Assembly (NCBI GenBank): GCA_030435675.1
Contig: CM059621.1
Coordinates: 18,102,653-18,166,652 of the forward strand
DNA: 64,000 nt
Reading direction: 5' to 3'
From: Steinernema hermaphroditum
Taxonomy: Eukaryota; Nematoda; Chromadorea; Rhabditida; Steinernematidae
The notes under the pieces were generated by a model, which saw only the letters and a list, made by a program, of their open reading frames with translations, was not told the origin of the DNA and did not search any database. Shown in pieces: positions 26,612 to 38,200 of the stretch. Each line of letters begins with the position of its first letter. Position 1 is the stretch's first letter. The translations under genes were made by a program, and so were the position numbers.

Positions 26612-29009
26612 TTGGAGCAGGAGGGTCAGATGCAGAGCTTTTGGTATGAGCAAGGGCCCTGCTGTCTCGAATTGAAAGTTTTGCAGGAAACTAAGATAGT
26701 CCACAGTAATCCCAACGGGAATAGGCGCGTTTGATCAGGCTCGTGCAGTTCTACAAGATCCAATCATAAAAATGCTATGGTACTTTGGAGCAGGAGGGTC
26801 AGATGCAGAGCTTTTGGTATGAGCGGGGGCCCTGCTGTCTCGAATTGAAAGTTTTGCAGGAAACTAAGATAGTCCACAGTAATCCCAACGGGAATAGGCG
26901 CGTTTGATCAGGCTCGTGCAGTTCTACAAGATCCAATCATAAAAATGCTATGGTACTTTGGAGCAGGAGGGTCAGATGCAGAGCTTTTGGTATGAGCAAG
27001 GGCCCTGCTGTCTCGAATTGAAAGTTTTGCAGGAAACTAAGATAGTCCACAGTAATCCCAACGGGAGTAGGCGCGTTCGATCAGGCTCGTGCAGTTCTAC
27101 AAGATCCAATCATAAAAATGCTATGGTACTTTGGAGCAGGAGGGTCAGATGCAGAGCTTTTGGTATGAGCAAGGGCCCTGCTGTCTCGAATTGAAAGTTT
27201 TGCAGGAAACTAAGATAGTCCACAGTAATTCCAACGGGAGTAGGCGCGTTCGATCAGGCTCGTGCAGTTCTACAAGATCCAATCATAAAAATGCTATGGT
27301 ACTTTGGAGCAGGAGGGTCAGATGCAGAGCTTTTGGTATGAGCGGGGGCCCTGCTGTCTCGAATTGAAAGTTTTGCAGGAAACTAAGATAGTCCACAGTA
27401 ATTCCAGCGGGAGTAGGCGCGTTCGATCAGGCTCGTGCAGTTGAACAAGATCCAATCATAAAAATGCTATGGTACTTTGGAGCAGGAGGGTCAGATGCAG
27501 AGCTTTTGGTATGAGCGGGGGCCCTGCTGTCTCGAATTGAAAGTTTTGCAGGAAACTAAGATAGTCCACAGTAATCCCAACGGGAGTAGGCGCGTTCGAT
27601 CAGGCTCGTGCAGTTCTACAAGATCCAATCATAAAAATGCTATGGTACTTTGGAGCAGGAGGGTCAGATGCAGAGCTTTTGGTATGAGCGGGGGCCCTGC
27701 TGTCTCGAATTGAAAGTTTTGCAGGAAACTAAGATAGTCCACAGTAAATCCAACGGGAGTAGGCGCGTTCGATCAGGCTCGTGCAGTTGTACAAGATCCA
27801 ATCATAAAAATGCTATGGTACTTTGGAGCAGGAGGGTCAGATGCAGAGCTTTTGGTATGAACAAGGGCCCTGCTGTCTCGAATTGAAAGTTTTGCAGGAA
27901 ACTAAGATAGTCCACAGTAATCCCAACGGGAGTAGGCGCGTTCGATCAGGCTCGTGCAGTTCTACAAGATCCAATCATAAAAATGCTATGGTACTTTGGA
28001 GCAGGAGGGTCAGATGCAGAGCTTTTGGTATGAGCGGGGGCCCTGCTGTCTCGAATTGAAAGTTTTGCAGGAAACTAAGATAGTCCACAGTAAATCCAGC
28101 GGGAGTAGGCGCGTTCGATCAGGCTCGTGCAGTTGTACAAGATCCAATCATAAAAATGCTATGGTACTTTGGAGCAGGAGGGTCAGATGCAGAGCTTTTG
28201 GTATGAGCGGGGGCCCTGCTGTCTCGAATTGAAAGTTTTGCAGGAAACTAAGATAGTCCACAGTAAATCCAGCGGGAGTAGGCGCGTTCGATCAGGCTCG
28301 TGCAGTTGAACAAGATCCAATCATAAAAATGCTATGGTACTTTGGAGCAGGAGGGTCAGATGCAGAGCTTTTGGTATGAGCGGGGGCCCTGCTGTCTCGA
28401 ATTGAAAGTTTTGCAGGAAACTAAGATAGTCCACAGTAATCCCAGCGGGAGTAGGCGCGTTCGATCAGGCTCGTGCAGTTCTACAAGATCCAATCATAAA
28501 AATGCTATGGTACTTTGGAGCAGGAGGGTCAGATGCAGAGCTTTTGGTATGAGCGGGGGCCCTGCTGTCTCGAATTGAAAGTTTTGCAGGAAACTAAGAT
28601 AGTCCACAGTAAATCCAGCGGGAGTAGGCGCGTTCGATCAGGCTCGTGCAGTAGAACAAGATCCAATCATAAAAATGCTATGGTACTTTGGAGCAGGAGG
28701 GTCAGATGCAGAGCTTTTGGTATGAGCGGGGGCCCTGCTGTCTCGAATTGAAAGTTTTGCAGGAAACTAAGATAGTCCACAGTAAATCCAGCGGGAGTAG
28801 GCGCGTTCGATCAGGCTCGTGCAGTTGAACAAGATCCAATCATAAAAATGCTATGGTACTTTGGAGCAGGAGGGTCAGATGCAGAGCTTTTGGTATGAGC
28901 GGGGGCCCTGCTGTCTCGAATTGAAAGTTTTGCAGGAAACTAAGATAGTCCACAGTAATCCCAACGGGAGTAGGCGCGTTCGATCAGGCTCGTGCAGTTC
29001 TACAAGATC

Positions 29010-29025
29010 AATGGGGCACAAGATC
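29010..29025 (+). repeat. 16-bp insertion with flanking ACAAGATC repeat
   Basis: The monomer is 16 bp too long. ACAAGATC occurs twice (29,002-29,009 and 29,018-29,025), separated by AATGGGGC. This is a small slippage or repair duplication with added bases. Confidence 0.75.
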
Positions 29026-29159
29026 CAATCATAAAAATGCTATGGTACTTTGGAGCAGGAGGGTCAGATGCAGAGCTTTTGGTATGAGCGGGGGCCCTGC
29101 TGTCTCGAATTGAAAGTTTTGCAGGAAACTAAGATAGTCCACAGTAAATCCAGCGGGAG

Positions 29160-29195
29160 TAGGCGCGTTCGTCGGGGGAGTAGGCGCGTTCGATC
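29160..29195 (+). repeat. 21-bp partial duplication of GGAGTAGGCGCGTTC
   Basis: GGAGTAGGCGCGTTCG is present twice in succession, joined by TCGG, which lengthens this monomer by 21 bp. The insertion is a multiple of three, so the fortuitous open frame is kept. Confidence 0.75.
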
Positions 29196-29416
29196 AGGCT
29201 CGTGCAGTAGAACAAGATCCAATCATAAAAATGCTATGGTACTTTGGAGCAGGAGGGTCAGATGCAGAGCTTTTGGTATGAACAAGGCCTCTGCTGTCTC
29301 GAATTGAAAGTTTTGCAGGAAACTAAGATAGTCCACAGTAATCCCAACGGGAATAGGCGCGTTTGATCAGGCTCGTGCAGTTCTACAAGATCCAATCATA
29401 AAAATGCTATGGTACT

Positions 29417-30454
29417 TTGGAGCAGGAGGGTCAGATGCAGAGCTTTTGGTATGAGCGGGGGCCCTGCTGTCTCGAATTGAAAGTTTTGCAGGAAACTAAG
29501 ATAGTCCACAGTAAATCCAGCGGGAGTAGGCGCGTTCGATCAGGCTCGTGCAGTAGAACAAGATCCAATCATAAAAATGCTATGGTACTTTGGAGCAGGA
29601 GGGTCAGATGCAGAGCTTTTGGTATGAGCGGGGGCCCTGCTGTCTCGAATTGAAAGTTTTGCAGGAAACTAAGATAGTCCACAGTAAATCCAGCGGGAGT
29701 AGGCGCGTTCGATCAGGCTCGTGCAGTAGAACAAGATCCAATCATAAAAATGCTATGGTACTTTGGAGCAGGAGGGTCAGGTGCAGAGCTTTTGGTATGA
29801 GCGGGCGCCCTGCTGTCTCGAATTGAAAGTTTTGCAGGAAACTAAGATAGTCCACAGTAATCCCAGCGGGAGTAGGCGCGTTCGATCAGGCTCGTGCAGT
29901 TCTACAAGATCCAATCATAAAAATGCTATGGTACTTTGGAGCAGGAGGGTCAGATGCAGAGCTTTTGGTATGAGCGGGGGCCCTGCTGTCTCGAATTGAA
30001 AGTTTTGCAGGAAACTAAGATAGTCCACAGTAAATCCAGCGGGAGTAGGCGCGTTCGATCAGGCTCGTGCAGTAGAACAAGATCCAATCATAAAAATGCT
30101 ATGGTACTTTGGAGCAGGAGGGTCAGATGCAGAGCTTTTGGTATGAGCGGGGGCCCTGCTGTCTCGAATTGAAAGTTTTGCAGGAAACTAAGATAGTCCA
30201 CAGTAAATCCAGCGGGAGTAGGCGCGTTCGATCAGGCTCGTGCAGTAGAACAAGATCCAATCATAAAAATGCTATGGTACTTTGGAGCAGGAGGGTCAGA
30301 TGCAGAGCTTTTGGTATGAGCGGGCGCCCTGCTGTCTCGAATTGAAAGTTTTGCAGGAAACTAAGATAGTCCACAGTAATCCCAACGGGAGTAGGCGCGT
30401 TCGATCAGGCTCGTGCAGTTCTACAACATCCAATCATAAAAATGCTATGGTACT
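29417..30454 (+). repeat. 519-bp trimeric higher-order repeat, two copies
   Basis: Monomers at 29,417, 29,590 and 29,763 correspond to those at 29,936, 30,109 and 30,282. In each set the first has a GCGGGGGCCC core with AGCGGGAGTAGG and CAGTAGAAC. The second matches it. The third has the rare GCGGGCGCCC core with TAATCCC. The third members differ at a few bases (for example CAGGTGCAG in the first copy and AACATCC in the second), so the duplication is not the most recent event here. Confidence 0.7.
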
Positions 30455-33400
30455 TTGGAGCAGGAGGGTCAGATGCAGAGCTTTTGGTATGAGCAAGGGC
30501 CCTGCTGTCTCGAATTGAAAGTTTTGCAGGAAACTAAGATAGTCCACAGTAAATCCCAGCGGGAGTAGGCGCGTTCGATCAGGCTCGTGCAGTTCTACAA
30601 CATCCAATCATAAAAATGCTATGGTACTTTGGAGCAGGAGGGTCAGATGCAGAGCTTTTGGTATGAGCAAGGGCCCTGCTGTCTCGAATTGAAAGTTTTG
30701 CAGGAAACTAAGATAGTCCACAGTAATTCCAACGGGAATAGGCGCGTTTGATCAGGCTCGTGCAGTTCTACAAGATCCAATCATAAAAATGCTATGGTAC
30801 TTTGGAGCAGGAGGGTCAGATGCAGAGCTTTTGGTATGAGCGGGGGCCCTGCTGTCTCGAATTGAAAGTTTTGCAGGAAACTAAGATAGTCCACAGTAAT
30901 CCCAACGGGAATAGGCGCGTTTGATCAGGCTCGTGCAGTTCTACAAGATCCAATCATAAAAATGCTATGGTACTTTGGAGCAGGAGGGTCAGATGCAGAG
31001 CTTTTGGTATGAGCGGGGGCCCTGCTGTCTCGAATTGAAAGTTTTGCAGGAAACTAAGATAGTCCACAGTAATTCCAACGGGAGTAGGCGCGTTCGATCA
31101 GGCTCGTGCAGTTGAACAAGATCCAATCATAAAAATGCTATGGTACTTTGGAGCAGGAGGGTCAGATGCAGAGCTTTTGGTATGAGCAAGGGCCCTGCTG
31201 TCTCGAATTGAAAGTTTTGCAGGAAACTAAGATAGTCCACAGTAATCCCAACGGGAGTAGGCGCGTTCGATCAGGCTCGTGCAGTTCTACAAGATCCAAT
31301 CATAAAAATGCTATGGTACTTTGGAGCAGGAGGGTCAGATGCAGAGCTTTTGGTATGAGCGGGGGCCCTGCTGTCTCGAATTGAAAGTTTTGCAGGAAAC
31401 TAAGATAGTCCACAGTAAATCCAGCGGGAATAGGCGCGTTCGATCAGGCTCGTGCAGTTGTACAAGATCCAATCATAAAAATGCTATGGTACTTTGGAGC
31501 AGGAGGGTCAGATGCAGAGCTTTTGGTATGAACAGGGCCTCTACTGTCTCGAATTGAAAGTTTTGCAGGAAACTAAGATAGTCCACAGTAAATCCCAACG
31601 GGAATAGGCGCGTTTGATCAGGCTCGTGCAGTTCTACAAGATCCAATCATAAAAATGCTATGGTACTTTGGAGCAGGAGGGTCAGATGCAGAGCTTTTGG
31701 TATGAACAAGGCCTCAACTGTCTCGAATTGAAAGTTTTGCAGGAAACTAAGATAGTCCACAGTAAATCCCAACGGGAATAGGCGCGTTTGATCAGGCTCG
31801 TGCAGTTCTACAAGATCCAATCATAAAAATGCTATGGTACTTTGGAGCAGGAGGGTCAGATGCAGAGCTTTTGGTATGAGCGGGGGCCCTGCTGTCTCGA
31901 ATTGAAAGTTTTGCAGGAAACTAAGATAGTCCACAGTAAATCCAGCGGGAGTAGGCGCGTTCGATCAGGCTCGTGCAGTTCTACAAGATCCAATCATAAA
32001 AATGCTATGGTACTTTGGAGCAGGAGGGTCAGATGCAGAGCTTTTGGTATGAGCGGGGGCCCTGCTGTCTCGAATTGAAAGTTTTGCAGGAAACTAAGAT
32101 AGTCCACAGTAAATCCAGCGGGAATAGGCGCGTTCGATCAGGCTCGTGCAGTTGTACAAGATCCAATCATAAAAATGCTATGGTACTTTGGAGCAGGAGG
32201 GTCAGATGCAGAGCTTTTGGTATGAGCGGGGGCCCTGCTGTCTCGAATTGAAAGTTTTGCAGGAAACTAAGATAGTCCACAGTAAATCCAACGGGAATAG
32301 GCGCGTTCGATCAGGCTCGTGCAGTTCTACAAGATCCAATCATAAAAATGCTATGGTACTTTGGAGCAGGAGGGTCAGATGCAGAGCTTTTGGTATGAGC
32401 GGGGGCCCTGCTGTCTCGAATTGAAAGTTTTGCAGGAAACTAAGATAGTCCACAGTAAATCCAACGGGAATAGGCGCGTTTGATCAGGCTCGTGCAGTTC
32501 TACAAGATCCAATCATAAAAATGCTATGGTACTTTGGAGCAGGAGGGTCAGATGCAGAGCTTTTGGTATGAGCGGGGGCCCTGCTGTCTCGAATTGAAAG
32601 TTTTGCAGGAAACTAAGATAGTCCACAGTAAATCCAGCGGGAATAGGCGCGTTCGATCAGGCTCGTGCAGTTCTACAAGATCCAATCATAAAAATGCTAT
32701 GGTACTTTGGAGCAGGAGGGTCAGATGCAGAGCTTTTGGTATGAACAAGGCCTCAACTGTCTCGAATTGAAAGTTTTGCAGGAAACTAAGATAGTCCACA
32801 GTAAATCCAACGGGAGTAGGCGCGTTTGATCAGGCTCGTGCAGTTCTACAAGATCCAATCATAAAAATGCTATGGTACTTTGGAGCAGGAGGGTCAGATG
32901 CAGAGCTTTTGGTATGAGCGGGGGCCCTGCTGTCTCGAATTGAAAGTTTTGCAGGAAACTAAGATAGTCCACAGTAAATCCAGCGGGAATAGGCGCGTTC
33001 GATCAGGCTCGTGCAGTTGTACAAGATCCAATCATAAAAATGCTATGGTACTTTGGAGCAGGAGGGTCAGATGCAGAGCTTTTGGTATGAGCGGGCGCCC
33101 TGCTGTCTCGAATTGAAAGTTTTGCAGGAAACTAAGATAGTCCACAGTAAATCCAACGGGAGTAGGCGCGTTTGATCAGGCTCGTGCAGTTCTACAAGAT
33201 CCAATCATAAAAATGCTATGGTACTTTGGAGCAGGAGGGTCAGATGCAGAGCTTTTGGTATGAGCGGGGGCCCTGCTGTCTCGAATTGAAAGTTTTGCAG
33301 GAAACTAAGATAGTCCACAGTAAATCCAACGGGAATAGGCGCGTTTGATCAGGCTCGTGCAGTTCTACAAGATCCAATCATAAAAATGCTATGGTACTTT

Positions 33401-35269
33401 GGAGCAGGAGGGTCAGATGCAGAGCTTTTGGTATGAGCAAGGCCACTGCTGTCTCGAATTGAAAGTTTTGCAGGAAACTAAGATAGTCCACAGTAAATCC
33501 CAACGGGAATAGGCGCGTTTGATCAGGCTCGTGCAGTTCTACAACATCCAATCATAAAAATGCTATGGTACTTTGGAGCAGGAGGGTCAGATGCAGAGCT
33601 TTTGGTATGAGCAGGGCCCTGCTGTCTCGAATTGAAAGTTTTGCAGGAAACTAAGATAGTCCACAGTAATCCCAACGGGAATAGGCGCGTTCGATCAGGC
33701 TCGTGCAGTTCTACAAGATCCAATCATAAAAATGCTATGGTACTTTGGAGCAGGAGGGTCAGATGCAGAGCTTTTGGTATGAGCGGGGGCCCTGCTGTCT
33801 CGAATTGAAAGTTTTGCAGGAAACTAAGATAGTCCACAGTAAATCCAGCGGGAATAGGCGCGTTCGATCAGGCTCGTGCAGTTCTACAAGATCCAATCAT
33901 AAAAATGCTATGGTACTTTGGAGCAGGAGGGTCAGATGCAGAGCTTTTGGTATGAGCGGGGGCCTCTGCTGTCTCGAATTGAAAGTTTTGCAGGAAACTA
34001 AGATAGTCCACAGTAATTCCAACGGGAGTAGGCGCGTTTGATCAGGCTCGTGCAGTTCTACAAGATCCAATCATAAAAATGCTATGGTACTTTGGAGCAG
34101 GAGGGTCAGATGCAGAGCTTTTGGTATGAGCGGGGGCCCTGCTGTCTCGAATTGAAAGTTTTGCAGGAAACTAAGATAGTCCACAGTAAATCCAGCGGGA
34201 ATAGGCGCGTTCGATCAGGCTCGTGCAGTTCTACAAGATCCAATCATAAAAATGATATGGTACTTTGGAGCAGGAGGGTCAGATGCAGAGCTTTTGGTAT
34301 GAGCGGGGGCCCTGCTGTCTCGAATTGAAAGTTTTGCAGGAAACTAAGATAGTCCACAGTAATCCCAACGGGAATAGGCGCGTTCGATCAGGCTCGTGCA
34401 GTTCTACAAGATCCAATCATAAAAATGATATGGTACTTTGGAGCAGAAGGGTCAGATGCAGAGCTTTTGGTATGAGCGGGGGCCCTGCTGTCTCGAATTG
34501 AAAGTTTTGCAGGAAACTAAGATAGTCCACAGTAATCCCAACGGGAGTAGGCGCGTTCGATCAGGCTCGTGCAGTTCTACAACATCCAATCATAAAAATG
34601 CTATGGTACTTTGGAGCAGGAGGGTCAGATGCAGAGCTTTTGGTATGAGCGGGGGCCCTGCTGTCTCGAATTGAAAGTTTTGCAGGAAACTAAGATAGTC
34701 CACAGTAATCCCAACGGGAGTAGGCGCGTTCGATCAGGCTCGTGCAGTTCTACAAGATCCAATCATAAAAATGCTATGGTACTTTGGAGCAGGAGGGTCA
34801 GATGCAGAGCTTTTGGTATGAACAAGGCCTCAACTGTCTCGAATTGAAAGTTTTGCAGGAAACTAAGATAGTCCACAGTAAATCCAGCGGGAGTAGGCGC
34901 GTTCGATCAGGCTCGTGCAGTTCTACAAGATCCAAGCATAAAAATGCTATGGTACTTTGGAGCAGGAGGGTCAGATGCAGAGCTTTTGGTATGAACAAGG
35001 CCTCAACTGTCTCGAATTGAAAGTTTTGCAGGAAACTAAGATAGTCCACAGTAAATCCAGCGGGAGTAGGCGCGTTCGATCAGGCTCGTGCAGTTCTACA
35101 AGATCCAATCGTAAAAATGCTATGGTACTTTGGAGCAGGAGGGTCAGATGCAGAGCTTTTGGTATGAGCAAGGGCCCTGCTGTCTCGAATTGAAAGTTTT
35201 GCAGGAAACTAAGATAGTCCACAGTAATCCCAACGGGAATAGGCGCGTTCGATCAGGCTCGTGCAGTTC

Positions 35270-38200
35270 TACAAGATCCAATCATAAAAAGTGCTATGGT
35301 ACTTTGGAGCAGGAGGGTCAGATGCAGAGCTTTTGGTATGAGCGGGGGCCCTGCTGTCTCGAATTGAAATTTTGCAGGAAACTAAGATAGTCCACAGTAA
35401 ATCCAGCGGGAATAGGCGCGTTCGATCAGGCTCGTGCAGTTCTACAAGATCCAATCATAAAAATGCTATGGTACTTTGGAGCAGGAGGGTCAGATGCAGA
35501 GCTTTTGGTATGAGCAAGGGCCCTGCTGTCTCAAGGTGAAAGTTTTGCAGGAAACTAAGATAGTCCACAGTAAATCCAGCGGGAGTAGGCGCGTTCGATC
35601 AGGCTCGTGCAGTTCTACAACATGCAATCATAAAAATGCTATGGTACTTTGGAGCAGGAGGGTCAGATGCAGAGCTTTTGGTATGAACAAGGCCTCAGCT
35701 GTCTCGAATTGAAAGTTTTGTAGGAAACTAAGATAGTCCACAGTAAATCCAACAGGAATAGGCGCGTTTGATCAGGCTCGTGCAGTTCTACAAGATCCAA
35801 TCATAAAAATGCTATGGTACTTTGGAGCAGGAGGGTCAGATGCAGAGCTTTTAGTATGAGCACAAAGAACCTGCTGTCTCGAATTGAAAGTTTTGCAGGA
35901 AACCCAGATAGTCCACAGTAAATCCAACAGGAATAGGCGCGTTTGATCAGGCTCGTGCAGTTCTACAAGATGCAATCGCCAAAATGCTATGGTACTTTGG
36001 AGCAGAAGGGTCAGCTGCAGAGCTTTTGGTATGAGCAGGGCCCTGCTGTTTCGAATTGAAAGTTTTGCAGGAAACTAAGATAGTCCACAGTAAATCCAGC
36101 GGGAATAGGCGCGTTCGATCAGGCTCGTGCAGTTCTACAAGATCCAATCATAAAAATGCTATGGTACTTTGGAGCAGAAGGGTCAGCTGCAGAGCTTTTG
36201 GTATGAGCGGGGGCCCTGCTGTCTCGAAGTGAAAGTTTTGCAGGAAACTAAGATAGTCCACAGTAAATCCAGCGGGAGTAGGCGCGTTCGATCAGGCTCG
36301 TGCAGTTCTACAAGATCCGCTCATAAAAATGCGATGGTACTTTGGAGCAGGAGGGTCAGATGCAAGAGCTTTTGGTATGAGCGGGGGCCCTGCTGTCTCG
36401 AATTGAAAGTTTTGCAGGAAACTAAGATAGTCCACAGTAAATCCAGCGGGAATAGGCGCGTTCGATCAGGCTCGTGCAGTTCTACAAGATCCAATCGTAA
36501 AAATGCTATGGTACTTTGGAGCAGGAGGGTCAGATGCAGAGCTTTTGGTATGAGCAAGGACCCTGCTGTCTCGGGTGGGGGGTTTTGCAGGAAACTAAGA
36601 TAGTCCACAGTAAATCCAGCGGGAGTAGGCGCGTTCGATCAGGCTCGTGCAGTTCTACAACATCCAATCATAAAAATGCTATGGTACTTTGGAGCAGGAG
36701 GGTCAGATGCAGAGCTTTTGGTATGAACAAGGCCTCAACTGTCTCGAATTGAAAGTTTTGTAGGAAACTAAGATAGTCCACAGTAAATCCAACGGGAATA
36801 GGCGCGTTTGATCAGGCTCGTGCAGTTCAACCGCAAGATCCAATCATAAAAATGCTATGGTACTTTGGAGCAGGAGGGTCAGATGCAGAGCTTTTGAGCA
36901 GGACAAAGGCCTCAACTGTCTCGAATTGAAAGTTTTGTAGGAAACCAAGATAGTCCACAAAAAATCCAACGGGAATAGGCGCGTTTGATCAGGCTCGTGC
37001 AGTTCTACAAGATCCAATCATAAAAATGCTATGGTACTTTGGAGCAGGAGGGTCAGATGCAGAGCTTTTGGTATGAGCAAAGGGCCCTGCTGTCTCGAAT
37101 TGAAAGTTTTGCAGGAAACAAAGATAGTCCACAGTAAATCCAACGGGAATAGGCGCGTTTGATCAGGCTCGTGCAGTTCTACAAGATCCAATCATAAAAA
37201 TGCTATGGTACTTTGGAGCAGAAGGGTCAGCTGCAGAGCTTTTGGTATGAGCAGGGGCCCTGCTGTTTCGAATTGAAAGTTTTGCAGGGAAACTAAGATA
37301 GTCCACAGTAAATCCAGCAGGAATAGGCGCGTTCAGTCAGGCTCGTGCAGTTCTACAAGATCCAATCATAAAAATGCTATGGTGCTTTGGAGCAGAAGGG
37401 TCAGCTGCAGAGCTTTGGTATGAGCAGGGCCCTGCTGTCTCGAATTGAAAGTTTTGCAGGAAACTAAGATAGTCCACAGTAAATCCAGCGGGAGTAGGCG
37501 CGTTCGATCAGGCTCGTGCAGTTCCACAAGATCCACTCATAAAAATGCTATGGTACTTTGGAGCAGGAGGGTCAGATGCAGAGCTTTTGGTATGAGCGGG
37601 GGCCCTGCTGTCTCGAATTGAAAGTTTTGCAGGAAACTAAGATAGTCCACAGTAAATCCAGCGGGAATAGGCGCGTTCGATCAGGCTCGTGCAGTTCTAC
37701 AAGATCCAATCGTAAAAATGCTATGGTACTTTGGAGCAGGAGGGTCAGATGCAGAGCTTTTGGTATGAGCAAGGGCCCTGCTGTCTCAGATTGAAAGTTT
37801 TGCAGGAAACTAAGATAGTCCACAGTAAATCCAGCAGGAGTAGGCGCGTTCGATCAGGCTCGTGCAGTTCTACAACATCCAATCATAAAAAGGCTATGGT
37901 ACTTTGGAGCAGGAGGGTCAGATGCAGAGCTTTTGGTATGAACAAGGCCTCAACTGTGCCGAAAAGTAAGTTTGTGAAGGAACCTAAACGAGGGTCCAGA
38001 CTCCATCCAACAAGAATCGACAACGTTTGATCAGGCATCGTGCAGTTCTAGAATCAAGCAAAAAATACCGCAGTACCCTGACAGAAGAGTAGTCAGAACT
38101 GGTATGACAAAGTATAAAACTATTCTCAGTACAGAAGTTGTGGAAACCAGACAGTACTTAGTAAATCCAACGAGAATGGCGCATTGATCCAACCATCGCA

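Larger units (their letters stand above)
24540..35270 (+). repeat. Homogeneous sub-array of block B with local higher-order units
   Basis: Around 62 regular monomers with few private changes. Variants differ at three positions: the GGGCCC core, AACGGG/AGCGGG with AGTAGG/AATAGG, and CAGTTCTAC/CAGTTGTAC/CAGTAGAAC/CAGTTGAAC. From about 31,530 onward the ACAAGGCCTCAACTG core type appears repeatedly, the same type (reverse complement) that dominates parts of block C. Confidence 0.8.
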
